A stretch of DNA of 64,000 bases from Paenibacillus sp. PL2-23. GTDB lineage: Bacteria > Bacillota > Bacilli > Paenibacillales > Paenibacillaceae. Location of the stretch: the NCBI RefSeq assembly GCF_040834005.1, contig NZ_CP162129.1, forward strand, positions 4,475,501 through 4,539,500, given 5' to 3'. The stretch's first letter is position 1. Each line of letters starts with the position of its first letter. The notes under the pieces are model-generated. The model was not told the origin of the DNA. It did not search any database and worked only from the letters and a program-made list of their open reading frames with translations. The position numbers and the translations under genes are program-made. This document shows, in pieces, positions 16,738 to 25,265 of this stretch.

Positions 16738-17230
16738 TCTGTTCCGTCGCTCCCATCTTGTTCCATTCTCTGCACCAAGCAGCGTAAGGCTCGCCTACCC
16801 CCGTCAACCTAATGGCCCGCGCCTCGCCGCCCAGATGCTCGATATATAGCTCCAGCCGATTGGGAGGCAGCAATTCCTCGATGAGACTCGCCCATTCGAC
16901 GAGGGTCACGCCTTCTCCGTAGAAGTAATCATCCAGCCCTAGATCATCGGCCTCCTCCGGCGACAGTCGATACACATCCATATGATAGAGAGGCAGCTTC
17001 TCGCCGCTATACTCCTTAATAATCGTGAAGGTCGGACTGTTCACAATGCCTTTGACGCCAATTGCGGCGGCGAACGCTTGCGAGAACGTCGTTTTCCCTG
17101 CGCCCAGATCGCCGTCCAGCGCGATGACGGCACCGGGGAAGGCTTTGGCCGCTACTCGGGCAGCCAGCCCTATCGTCTCTTGAAGCTCCTTCACTTCCCA
17201 TACCGCCTGCGAGCTTGCTCCATGCTCCAT
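16727..17230 (-). CDS. tsaE: tRNA t6A biosynthesis ATPase TsaE
   Basis: TsaE is the P-loop ATPase that resets the TsaBD complex. The protein (about 167 residues) has Walker [13 protein letters not shown], the switch segment [18 protein letters not shown] and a LVEWA motif near the end. I place the start at ATG 17230 (MEHGASS); a TTG at 17254 would add eight residues and overlap thiL, with no better ribosome site. It overlaps tsaB by 11 nt. Confidence 0.95.
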   Translation of the reverse strand: MEHGASSQAVWEVKELQETIGLAARVAAKAFPGAVIALDGDLGAGKTTFSQAFAAAIGVKGIVNSPTFTIIKEYSGEKLPLYHMDVYRLSPEEADDLGLDDYFYGEGVTLVEWASLIEELLPPNRLELYIEHLGGEARAIRLTGVGEPYAAWCREWNKMGATEQNEV

Positions 17231-17243
17231 CTTCTTCACCCGT

Positions 17244-18299
17244 TCATTTGTCAAAATGATTATAGCCCCGCTTCTCGACCGCCCTTCTCAGGGGCAAGCC
17301 AGCATTCGCACCGCGAGAGCCGCTCCGCTGCACCCTGATCAGCTGCACGTCCGGAGCGCCTTCCTCTACAAACCCGATTAGATAGAACGGCAGGCCTCGT
17401 TCATGGAACGCAGCCTGAATGGCTTCCGCTCGCGCACTGTCAACCGTTCCGACAAGAACATAGTCCTCGCCTCCGTACAACATCCAATCCAGCGGCTGAA
17501 TACCGCTTCTGGCAGCATAAGCGGCAAGAGTACCGCTCACCGGCAGCAAGCGTTCCTCCAATACAATCCGCACGCCTGACGCCTCCGCCAGCTCCCACGC
17601 CTCGCTCGCCAGGCCGTCGCTGACATCGTTCAGGCTGCTGCATGCGCCTGAGTCCAGCAGCAGACGGCCGGCCAGCACCGAAGGCTTAGGCCGTCGATGA
17701 GCGGCCGCCAGCGCCTCCCAATCGGCAGCTCTGCCGTCCTCGCGCAGCAGCAGATGCAAGCCGGCTGCAGACATGCCGAGCGGGCCCGTTACGAATACCG
17801 CGTCGCCAGCTCGCGCGCCTGAGCGCCGAAGCTCCTTGCCCGTCTCCACCATCCCCGTAAGCGTCACGCTGATGACCATGTGGGTGGGCGCCGAGGTCGT
17901 ATCGCCGCCTATGACTGCAACGCCATACCGCTCGGCACAGGCGTACAAGCCGTCGTACACACGCAGCATTCGCTCCGGATTATAGGATGCCGGCACACTG
18001 ACCGATACAACGGCATGAAGCGGCACGCCGCCCATAGCCGCAATGTCGCTGACATTGGCGGCGAGCGCCTTGTACCCGACGTCCTCGTCGTTCATCGTTC
18101 CGGAAGCGAAGTGGACCGTTTCCACCATCGTGTCAACGGCAAGGAGCAGACTGCCTTCGCCATTCAATCCATAATCGGCGGGGGCAAGCCGCACAACTGC
18201 CGCGTCGTCTCCGATGCCGAGCGCCACTCCGCGCGACTGCTGCCATTCCCTAGATTGCCGATCGGCCGTCCAATGACGGATGCTTGCGAATTCGTCCAA
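17244..18299 (-). CDS. thiL: Thiamine-monophosphate kinase ThiL
   Basis: ThiL phosphorylates thiamine monophosphate to thiamine pyrophosphate. The 351-residue product has the AIRS-like two-domain fold: GIGDDAAVV, VDTMVETVHF, the ANVSDIAAMGG metal loop, VIGGDTTSA and NDVSDGLASE. The start is a TTG preceded by AGGAGAAGGG. It heads the operon leading to tsaD, the order found in many Bacillales. A possible hairpin lies in the 152-bp gap before the HD-GYP gene (AAGCCTC at about 18383 with GAGGCTT at about 18420). Confidence 0.95.
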   Translation of the reverse strand: MDEFASIRHWTADRQSREWQQSRGVALGIGDDAAVVRLAPADYGLNGEGSLLLAVDTMVETVHFASGTMNDEDVGYKALAANVSDIAAMGGVPLHAVVSVSVPASYNPERMLRVYDGLYACAERYGVAVIGGDTTSAPTHMVISVTLTGMVETGKELRRSGARAGDAVFVTGPLGMSAAGLHLLLREDGRAADWEALAAAHRRPKPSVLAGRLLLDSGACSSLNDVSDGLASEAWELAEASGVRIVLEERLLPVSGTLAAYAARSGIQPLDWMLYGGEDYVLVGTVDSARAEAIQAAFHERGLPFYLIGFVEEGAPDVQLIRVQRSGSRGANAGLPLRRAVEKRGYNHFDK

Positions 18300-18451
18300 C
18301 GTTCCCTTCTCCTATCCTTGAAGCTATTTCTCCCATTTTACCTTAAACCTATCGACATTCAAAGCTTCCCGGACACAACAGACAAGCCTCCGCCGTCCCG
18401 TCAGCCGAGCGGGACGCAAGAGGCTTGGTTGCTGCGCGGCAGAAGCCGCTG

Positions 18452-19534
18452 CTATAGCTCTTTAATAATCGTGATGTGCATTTCATTTTTTAATTCAATC
18501 TCATAAGGCGTTTTTGGCGGCTTGCCGTCCGCCTCTGCGATGACGCGCACGCGTGGACGATGCACGGCGAGATCATTATTGTGCGAAACGACAACCTCCT
18601 GGCCCGTGCTCAGCAGCAGCGTAGTCGCGATTGGATACACCGATATATGCTTGCAGAACAGTCTAATCAAGTCCAGATCGAAATAGGTGCCGCCCGCCGC
18701 GAACAGAAACTCGACCGCCTCGCTGGTTGTATACCGCTTGCGATACGGCCTTGGCGATACCAACGCGTCATACGTGTCGGCGAGGCCGACAATCTGTCCA
18801 TACATATGAATATCGTCCTTGCTAAGGCCGCGAGGATATCCCGAGCCATCGAAGCGCTCATGATGCTGCAGCGCGCAATGGGCGGATACAATGGATATGT
18901 CGTGATGCTTGCGCAATATATCGAAGCCCTCATTGGGATGCGTCAGCAGAAGCCGCCTCTCCTCCTCCGACAGAGGTCCCGTCTTGCTTAACAATGCCGG
19001 AGGCAGCTTGGTCATGCCAATATCGAAGAGCAGCGCGCCAATGCCAAGCTCTTCGAGCTGATTGCGGTTAAAGCCCTTCGCGATGCCCATAATGCCGGCC
19101 AGCACCGCAACGTTGAACGCGTGCTGGAATGAATACGCATCCATAGAATGGATGCTCGACAGGTTCACAAGCATATTCGGCCTCGTCGCCAGATCCTGCA
19201 TAATGCTGCCGAATACCGCCCTGAAGTTCCGTCCCATATCCGGAGCGATCGTCTTGCCTTTAGCGATCTTCTCGTCCTTGAACGAGTTCATCGTCTTATA
19301 AATCATATTGACAGCCTGCGACCGCGTCTCGTCCCGAATCGTCTCCTCGGGAACGATGTCGGACGTGATGCCGTCCTCAATGTACAGCATATCGATGCCG
19401 AGACTGCGCAGGCGATTAATGTACCGGTCGTTTAATTCAATGCCTTCGCCAAGAAGCACGTTGCCATTCTCTTGGAAGACGGGTCTTGCAACCTTGTCTC
19501 CAGGCTTGACCATGTCCAGTTGAACTCTTCTCAT
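18452..19534 (-). CDS. HD-GYP domain protein with an altered HD motif
   Basis: A 360-residue cytosolic protein with an HD-GYP domain at about 120-300. Active enzymes hydrolyse cyclic di-GMP. The HHERFDGSGYP motif is intact, and the first histidine (QHAFNVA, His138) is present. The core HD pair is changed, however: the usual LHDIGK is LFDIGMTK, with Phe170 in place of the metal-binding His and Met in place of the usual Gly-Lys context. The N-terminal 60 residues resemble the DUF3391-like start of HD-GYP proteins. It precedes, on the map, a GGDEF protein on the same strand, so both ends of c-di-GMP metabolism may be represented. Catalytic activity is uncertain. Confidence 0.9.
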   Translation of the reverse strand: MRRVQLDMVKPGDKVARPVFQENGNVLLGEGIELNDRYINRLRSLGIDMLYIEDGITSDIVPEETIRDETRSQAVNMIYKTMNSFKDEKIAKGKTIAPDMGRNFRAVFGSIMQDLATRPNMLVNLSSIHSMDAYSFQHAFNVAVLAGIMGIAKGFNRNQLEELGIGALLFDIGMTKLPPALLSKTGPLSEEERRLLLTHPNEGFDILRKHHDISIVSAHCALQHHERFDGSGYPRGLSKDDIHMYGQIVGLADTYDALVSPRPYRKRYTTSEAVEFLFAAGGTYFDLDLIRLFCKHISVYPIATTLLLSTGQEVVVSHNNDLAVHRPRVRVIAEADGKPPKTPYEIELKNEMHITIIKEL

Positions 19535-19648
19535 CCGATTGCCCCCGCCTTTGAACCTTCCTGATCATCCCTGCGGTCGGTCAGGTATTTCTTATCTTAA
19601 CAGACATCTGTCATTCTGACCATGTCGCTTTGCAAGAACATACAATAA

Positions 19649-19686
19649 CCCCGATTCCTGTCTTCGAGCGCGAAGGGAATTCGGGG
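19649..19686 (-). terminator. Terminator after the GGDEF gene
   Basis: On the minus strand CCCCGAATTCCC pairs with GGAATCGGGG (one bulge), followed by TTATTGT. It lies about 30 bp past the stop at 19717. Confidence 0.65.
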
Positions 19687-19716
19687 TCTGCAGTATGACA
19701 TACGGCTTCGAACAAG

Positions 19717-21405
19717 CTAAGCGTGCTTTCGCTTGACGATACGGTTGCGCCCGCTGAACTTAGCCTCGTACAGGGCCGCGTCCGCTTGGGTCATCAGCTC
19801 GCGCAGGAAGGCCTTCGGGTTATCAAGCGCGCTGGCATTGAATTGCTCGATCGAGATGACCCCCATGCTGATGGTCACACTGACCGGTATGCCGTTCACG
19901 CCTGTCGAGACATGGTTCTTCTCAACCGCTTCCTTGACCCGTTCGGCGATGGCGTCCGCCTGCTCGCGATTCGTATGGGGGAGATATACGGTGAATTCCT
20001 CCCCGCCGAACCTGGCCAGCACATCGGTCAGCCTCAGGGCGCCCTTCACGGCCTCAACCGTGCTGCAGAGCACCTCATCGCCGACGATATGGCCATATCG
20101 GTCATTAATTTGCTTGAAGTAGTCCAGATCAAACAAGAAGATAGAGAACGGAATACCGTATTTAATATTATTGATAACCTCAGCTTCCATCTGCCCCAGC
20201 AGATAACGCCGGTTATAGCAGCCGGTGAGGCCATCCGTAATGGCCATATGCTCCAGCTTCTTGTTCGCCTGGTACAGCTCGTCCTGCATCATAAGCAGCT
20301 CGCGATTGCGCTCCTGCAGCAGCTCATTCTGCCTATTCGTCTCCTCGACAAGCATTCGGAGCTCCGTTACATCCTGAATCGTAAGAACACGGCCTACCAC
20401 GCGCTTCTTCTGATTCAGAATAGGAGCCGACTGCACAATGACATGGCGAACTTGATTCATGTCCATCGACAGCTCCACCTCATGCCTCTCCAGAGGCTGA
20501 AAACGCTGCGCGTCAAAAAAATGCTGAAGCTGTCTCTTCGTCTCCCCCTTGAACTGGTTAATCATCGCATCCGCGCTGAAGGCATCCCCAATACGGGAGC
20601 GGATGAACGGCTTAATCACCTTGTTAAGCTCGATAATCATGCCATTCTCATCCATGACGATAATGCCCATCGACATGGTATTCATAATATCCTTCTGCAC
20701 GATCTGAATAATGTCGAATACCTTGTTCCGGCTGATAGCGTGTACAATATAAATCGCGGTTACGGTCATGCCTACGGAAATAATAGGGATATACCGGGAA
20801 AGCCATTCAACAAATGCGACGTTGATGACAAAGTCCACAATGGCAAAAAACGAAAGCACAAAAACGCCGTTAAGCGCCGTACGAACCATCTTCCGCTGGC
20901 GGGCTGAATCATCCTTCCTGCCCAGCTTGTAGAGCAGGATGATAAGCGATACCGACAAATATAAAACAAGCTGACCGATCATCACCCAATAAAGCGAGCC
21001 ATGCTGCAGCTGCTTTAGCGGCTCCAAAGCAGTATTAATGGACAGAAAACGCCCATCAGGATTCCATACGACGACTGCAACCGATACGAGCGCAGGCAGC
21101 GAGAAGAGGATAAGCCGACTCTTGCGAATGACGTAATATTGCCCCGTCAGGAACAGAATAAAAGCAAACCACCCGATGCCAAGCAACGACAGACCAATAT
21201 ACGATGCTGATAGGTAGAATAACCTATACTTGATTTCAAAAGCAGTCTGCGAGGCGAATTGGAACAGTGGCCATAGCATAAATACGACATGCAAAAAAAT
21301 GTAAATGCGATGCAAGACCGTAACCGTGCTGGAGGCAAATACATACAAAAACAGGCCCAGCAGCACTAAAAACATACTAAAGTCGAGCCAAATCATCCAT
21401 TCCAA
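19717..21405 (-). CDS. Membrane diguanylate cyclase (7TM - PAS - GGDEF)
   Basis: 562 residues. The N-terminal about 225 residues form roughly seven membrane helices of the histidine-kinase-N type. A PAS-like domain (about 235-350) and a coiled coil (about 355-385) precede a GGDEF domain (about 390-555) with an intact GGEEF active site. An RLTD inhibitory site stands six residues before it, so product inhibition by c-di-GMP is expected. The AIT-DGLTGCYNRR start of the GGDEF domain is canonical. The ligand of the membrane sensor is unknown. It is transcribed towards the HD-GYP gene with a terminator between them. Confidence 0.92.
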   Translation of the reverse strand: MEWMIWLDFSMFLVLLGLFLYVFASSTVTVLHRIYIFLHVVFMLWPLFQFASQTAFEIKYRLFYLSASYIGLSLLGIGWFAFILFLTGQYYVIRKSRLILFSLPALVSVAVVVWNPDGRFLSINTALEPLKQLQHGSLYWVMIGQLVLYLSVSLIILLYKLGRKDDSARQRKMVRTALNGVFVLSFFAIVDFVINVAFVEWLSRYIPIISVGMTVTAIYIVHAISRNKVFDIIQIVQKDIMNTMSMGIIVMDENGMIIELNKVIKPFIRSRIGDAFSADAMINQFKGETKRQLQHFFDAQRFQPLERHEVELSMDMNQVRHVIVQSAPILNQKKRVVGRVLTIQDVTELRMLVEETNRQNELLQERNRELLMMQDELYQANKKLEHMAITDGLTGCYNRRYLLGQMEAEVINNIKYGIPFSIFLFDLDYFKQINDRYGHIVGDEVLCSTVEAVKGALRLTDVLARFGGEEFTVYLPHTNREQADAIAERVKEAVEKNHVSTGVNGIPVSVTISMGVISIEQFNASALDNPKAFLRELMTQADAALYEAKFSGRNRIVKRKHA

Positions 21406-21488
21406 TTCGGTTCACCCATCCATTTGACAGCCATCTTCTTCCATTGTATCAAATGTTATTCCGATCGACAATTAGCTATTTTTGCAGA

Positions 21489-22682
21489 TTATGAGATTGG
21501 CTCAGAGGCTTTGGGCAGACGCTCGGCAATCATCGACTCCAGTGCTGGTGACAGGCTTAGGAAATCTCTGAAACTTTCGTACTGCTTCCACTTGGAAGCC
21601 GGTAGTGCTTTTTGCCCGGACGCGACAGCTCGAATCAGCAGGTTTTTGGGCGTATGCTCCGGGTCCACAAACTCCAGCATCTGCACCTTGTACCCCAGAA
21701 CCTCCAGCAGATTGCCCCTGATTGCGTCTGTCGCCAAAGCGGCGAAGCGCTCCTTCAGCAGCCCCTGCGTCAGCAGCGGAGCCATCACATCGTTCTCAAT
21801 CTGCCGGAACGCCTCGTGCTGGCAGCACGGCACCGACATAATGACCGACGCCCCCCAGCCCACAGCCTTGGCAAGCGCGGCGTCCGTGGCTGTATCGCAG
21901 GCGTGGAGCGTTACCACCATGTCGGCCGACTGCTGTCCCTCGTATTGCCCGATATCGCCAACAAGGAAGCGGAGCTTATCATAGCCGAGCTTCCCCGCGA
22001 GCGCCGAGCAGAAAGCGATGACATCCTCCTTCAGATCCAATCCGACCACCGAGATGTCCCTGCCCTGCTCAACCGCCAGGAAGTGATATAGAGCAAACGT
22101 CAGATAGGATTTCCCGCAGCCGAAGTCGACAATCTTCAGCTCGCGATCCCTTGGGAGTGCGTCCAGCACATCGGATACCATCTCCAGGAATCGGTTGATC
22201 TGCCGATACTTGTCCTGCTTCTTCGCATGCACACGTCCCTCAGGCGTCATAATGCCCAGCTCGACGAGGAAGGGAGCGGGCTTTCCCTCCTCCAGGATAC
22301 GATTTTTGGGACGATTATGCTCCAGAAGCGGCTCGCGAGCCTTGCCCGTGGCAGGCTGCTTGCGCATAGTCGCCTTACCCTTGCTGTTCAATAGTATTTG
22401 CACATCCCAATCCACAAGCTTCACCAGCGCCTGTCGGTAGGTAGACGCCAGCAGATCCAGCAGCCGCTCGGCAGCCTCGGCCTCCTCCAGATTAAGATGC
22501 GTCACCTTCTTTGCAAAATGTGATTCGAACTGGTATCGCAGCCCTTCCTTCAGCTTCACCGGGCGCACCACTGTCTTCGAGGGCTGCTCGCCCGACTTCG
22601 AGCGGAGTGAGCTCAGCGTCGCCTGAAGCAGCTTCCCGCTGCCCATCCACTCTACTAATTCCTTTTGCCATTGTTCCGTCAT
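21489..22682 (-). CDS. Class I SAM-dependent methyltransferase (Methyltransf_32 type)
   Basis: About 397 residues. A C-terminal Rossmann-type methyltransferase domain (about 165-330) has VDFGCGKSYLTFALYHF as motif I, a VVGLDLKED acidic loop, VTLHACDTATD and a VPCCQHE cysteine pair. This pattern is that of the widespread Methyltransf_32 proteins, related to eukaryotic GSTCD-like methyltransferases. The N-terminal half is helical. The substrate is not known; RNA is often suggested. The start at 22682 is chosen over 22736 because the family begins near MTEQWQKE, but neither has a perfect ribosome site. It follows the hydrolase gene by 13-67 bp on the same strand. Confidence 0.85.
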   Translation of the reverse strand: MTEQWQKELVEWMGSGKLLQATLSSLRSKSGEQPSKTVVRPVKLKEGLRYQFESHFAKKVTHLNLEEAEAAERLLDLLASTYRQALVKLVDWDVQILLNSKGKATMRKQPATGKAREPLLEHNRPKNRILEEGKPAPFLVELGIMTPEGRVHAKKQDKYRQINRFLEMVSDVLDALPRDRELKIVDFGCGKSYLTFALYHFLAVEQGRDISVVGLDLKEDVIAFCSALAGKLGYDKLRFLVGDIGQYEGQQSADMVVTLHACDTATDAALAKAVGWGASVIMSVPCCQHEAFRQIENDVMAPLLTQGLLKERFAALATDAIRGNLLEVLGYKVQMLEFVDPEHTPKNLLIRAVASGQKALPASKWKQYESFRDFLSLSPALESMIAERLPKASEPIS

Positions 22683-22749
22683 GCCTGCTATGGTCACTCC
22701 TTCGTTACGCTTCCCCACATCTTCTTCATCATTCATTTCAGCCGTACGG

Positions 22750-23592
22750 TCAGATCGAGCGTATGAAGGAAGCGAGCTCCTCCGCCAGCTGAGCGGAGCA
22801 TTCCTGCATGCTCATGTGGCCGGCTTGTTCAAGCTCCACCTTCCTCGTATCCGCACCAGTTGCGGCGAACGTGCTGGATGCCGGGATGAGTCCATCCTGC
22901 GCGCCGGATACAAGCAGCACGGGCAGCTTCGACGCTTCAATGACGCTCCCCCGATGCGGCCTGGACTTCATTCCCCTCGCGGTCGCGATCGCTCCGTGCT
23001 TTGACGTCGCGTAGCCGATTTCCTTGCAGCGGGCAAGCTCCGGCCCCATATCGTCCAGCCGGTCCTGCGCGAACAGCTTCGGTATAAGACCGTCTACAAA
23101 GGCCCTCACGCCCTCGCTTTCGATTGCCTCAATCGCCTTGTCCCGGTTCGCCTTCGCCGCCTCTCCGTCAGGCAATGAAGTGGAATGAATGAGACCGAAG
23201 GCGGCGAGCTTCTCGGAATGCCGTTCAGCGAATGCAAGCGTGATATAGCCGCCAAGGGAGTGACCGAGCAGCACCGCGCGCCGAACCCCAATCGCGTTAA
23301 ACAGGCCCGCCAGGTCCTCCGCGAACAGCTCCATCGTATACGTCTCTTCGTCCGGCGAGCTGCTGTCGCCATGCCCTCTGGCATCGGGCGCGATAATGCG
23401 GATAGACGCCGCAAGCTCGTCTACCACCTTCTCCCAATAAGCAGAGCTGCCGCAGTAGCCATGCAGCAGGACAAGAGCCGTATCCAAGCCATGCGACTCC
23501 TTGGAATCATAATAGGCTAGCCGAACGCCATTATCCAGCGTTACTTCCTCCTGGGCGAGCGTCGTGAAGATGTTAGAATCGTGATTTGCCAT
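22750..23592 (-). CDS. Alpha/beta-fold hydrolase
   Basis: A 280-residue alpha/beta hydrolase. The oxyanion region is LLHGYCGSS, the nucleophile elbow is GHSLGGY, the acid lies in the VSGAQDGLIP segment and the histidine is near QAGHMSMQEC. The overall look is that of esterase/haloperoxidase-like proteins (BioH/MenH relatives); the substrate cannot be told. GGAGGG lies 10 nt before the ATG. It is upstream of the methyltransferase and probably cotranscribed. Confidence 0.88.
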   Translation of the reverse strand: MANHDSNIFTTLAQEEVTLDNGVRLAYYDSKESHGLDTALVLLHGYCGSSAYWEKVVDELAASIRIIAPDARGHGDSSSPDEETYTMELFAEDLAGLFNAIGVRRAVLLGHSLGGYITLAFAERHSEKLAAFGLIHSTSLPDGEAAKANRDKAIEAIESEGVRAFVDGLIPKLFAQDRLDDMGPELARCKEIGYATSKHGAIATARGMKSRPHRGSVIEASKLPVLLVSGAQDGLIPASSTFAATGADTRKVELEQAGHMSMQECSAQLAEELASFIRSI

Positions 23593-23627
23593 ATGCTGTA
23601 TCCCTCCGTTTCCATATATGTATCAAC

Positions 23628-24212
23628 TTACCCCATTTGGGGCTTGTCCAACCAAGCTTCGTCTATAGCGGCCGCTGTCTGCTTCGCCATCTCCATCACC
23701 AGATGCAGCGAGGTGGTCTGAAGCATGCCGTATGCCTTGGGACCAAATAAATTAACGACGCCTCTGATGCTCACGTCGCCAACGGGAGGGAGCCGCCTGC
23801 CAATCGCCGAGCCCGGCAGCAGCGGCCCATGCGCCGCCACAAAGCCCCCTACAGAGGCAGCTTTGCCGAGGCACGCGTCAATCGCGACAATCGACCAGGC
23901 CTGCTCGCGCATCGCAGCGGCCTTCAGCACGGCCGCCTCCACTGCGTGGGCGTCGCATGGCTGCTCCAGCGTGCCGACGACATGCGGCCAGCCGCGCTCC
24001 TTCAGCAGCGATCCCACCAGTGGTCCATATGCGTCTCCCGTTGAGCGGTCGCTGCCGATGCATACAAAGAGCAGGCGTCCGGAATTCGGTACCGCCGCTC
24101 CAGAACGCATAAGGAACTGCGCGAGCTCCCCTTGGCCGTTAAGGGTGTGAAGCTCCTGGCTCTCCGTGACCCCTGTTTGTTTTTTTGAAGCTCGCTGTGC
24201 CATCCCCGTCAT
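23628..24212 (-). CDS. yyaC: Spore protease YyaC family protein
   Basis: A 194-residue protein of the YyaC family, related to the germination protease GPR and hydrogenase-maturation peptidases. The family core FVCIGSDRSTGDAYGPLVGS is clear, followed by AIDACLGKAASVGG and a late GVVNLFG segment. In B. subtilis yyaC is sporulation-expressed; its substrate is not firmly known. The exact start is either ATG 24212 or ATG 24203, both after GAGGAAGAGGG. This supports a spore-forming host. Confidence 0.9.
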   Translation of the reverse strand: MTGMAQRASKKQTGVTESQELHTLNGQGELAQFLMRSGAAVPNSGRLLFVCIGSDRSTGDAYGPLVGSLLKERGWPHVVGTLEQPCDAHAVEAAVLKAAAMREQAWSIVAIDACLGKAASVGGFVAAHGPLLPGSAIGRRLPPVGDVSIRGVVNLFGPKAYGMLQTTSLHLVMEMAKQTAAAIDEAWLDKPQMG

Positions 24213-24352
24213 CCCTCTTCCTCACGCCGCCGATTATCTGTCTGTTTATTGTACCGGATTCCGATCCTCCCTTCAATTTGTGGCAACCCTCGCAGCCCGC
24301 ATGGTACAATGGCAGGAACACAGCAACTGGCGAGAAAGGAGCAGAAAACCGA

Positions 24353-24577
24353 ATGAATCTGGAGCACGCTAACCAAGAGAATGTGGAATTTATGATTGAA
24401 ACGATTAAAACCAAGCTGCGGATGGCTTCCGGGGCGGCCATGCAGGCCTCCCATTTCAGCGTAGAGCAATACGAGGATATTAAGGATTTGTATGATGTGG
24501 TGGAGTCCAAGAACAAATTCAGCATCAGCGAAGTAGAAGCGCTCGTCTCCGAGCTTGGCAAGCTTAGAAAAAAATAA
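24353..24577 (+). CDS. DUF1128 / UPF0435 family protein (YfkK-like)
   Basis: A 74-residue, mostly helical soluble protein. The segments NVEFMIETIKTKLRMA and YDVVESKNKFSISEVEALV match the small Bacillales family UPF0435 (DUF1128). AAGGAG lies 11 nt before the ATG at 24353. Function is unknown. It is a single gene with its own terminator, divergent from yyaC. Confidence 0.88.
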   Translation: MNLEHANQENVEFMIETIKTKLRMASGAAMQASHFSVEQYEDIKDLYDVVESKNKFSISEVEALVSELGKLRKK

Positions 24578-24585
24578 GTTTGAAC

Positions 24586-24623
24586 AGAAGAACCGGGATC
24601 GACTTAACGATCCCGGTTCTTCT
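24586..24623 (+). terminator. Terminator after the DUF1128 gene
   Basis: A perfect 16-bp stem (24586-24601 with 24608-24623) and 6-nt loop, followed by TGTCTAT, lies 8 bp past the stop. The A/T-flanked stem may also serve the convergent gene at 24660. Confidence 0.88.
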
Positions 24624-24659
24624 TGTCTATGGCCCGCTATAATGCTTTACAAGCGTGGC

Positions 24660-25121
24660 CTACTCTTCTGTTTCCTCTTCGCTTGCTGCAACTGGCTCAA
24701 CCGCTTCGATGGACAGCTTGATAGAAATGTCCTTGCGCTCCCCCTTGAGGAAATGCGCCAGACGCTCCAGCTTATCCGCGAGCTCGGGACCGCTCAGCGT
24801 CGTATTCAGCTGATAGTCGAAGGAATCCGACGGTAGCTTGGAGCCGTAGGAGCTTCCGCCGCGCCATCCGCGATCCTCCATCATGCCGGGACGCTGCGCC
24901 AGCTGCTCCTGGGCCGGATAAAATTTATCCGACTTGTTCACGACGCGCTCATAAATCCGAAGCTTCTTCAGCAGCATGTAATATTGGGCGGAATGCTTGA
25001 AGTTCCAAGCCTCCCGAATATCCTTCAGCGTATAGTCCATCTTCCAGCGCTTCAGCTTCTCAACCTGCTCCTCCGTGCTAAGCTGCAAAAATTCATCAAG
25101 CGGCAGCATTTTCTCCGGCAT
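24660..25121 (-). CDS. Conserved hypothetical protein with a helix-turn-helix-like segment
   Basis: A 153-residue acidic-tailed protein. Residues about 15-60 (EEQVEKLKRWKMDYTLKDIR, then a segment rich in Tyr/Leu) could form a helical, perhaps helix-turn-helix, domain. The middle is Gly/Ser/Arg-rich and the end is strongly acidic. GGAGGGG lies 7 nt before the ATG, so it is a genuine gene. I do not recognise its family, and no partner genes suggest a role. Confidence 0.7.
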   Translation of the reverse strand: MPEKMLPLDEFLQLSTEEQVEKLKRWKMDYTLKDIREAWNFKHSAQYYMLLKKLRIYERVVNKSDKFYPAQEQLAQRPGMMEDRGWRGGSSYGSKLPSDSFDYQLNTTLSGPELADKLERLAHFLKGERKDISIKLSIEAVEPVAASEEETEE

Positions 25122-25231
25122 TTCAACCCCTCCAATAGTGAAAATCAGTCGTTACTAATTAAATTATTATGCAAAATACACTATTTATTAAATAAAAAAT
25201 ACCATAATTTTTTCACGAATACAACAAAGAA

Positions 25232-25252
25232 CCTCTCCGATTATCGGAAAGG
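25232..25252 (-). terminator. Terminator of the gal operon
   Basis: Minus-strand CCTTTCCGA-TAA-TCGGAGAGG hairpin (one mismatch) followed by TTCTTTGTTGT, 13 bp after the galT stop. Confidence 0.75.
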
Positions 25253-25265
25253 CTCATCATTGGTG

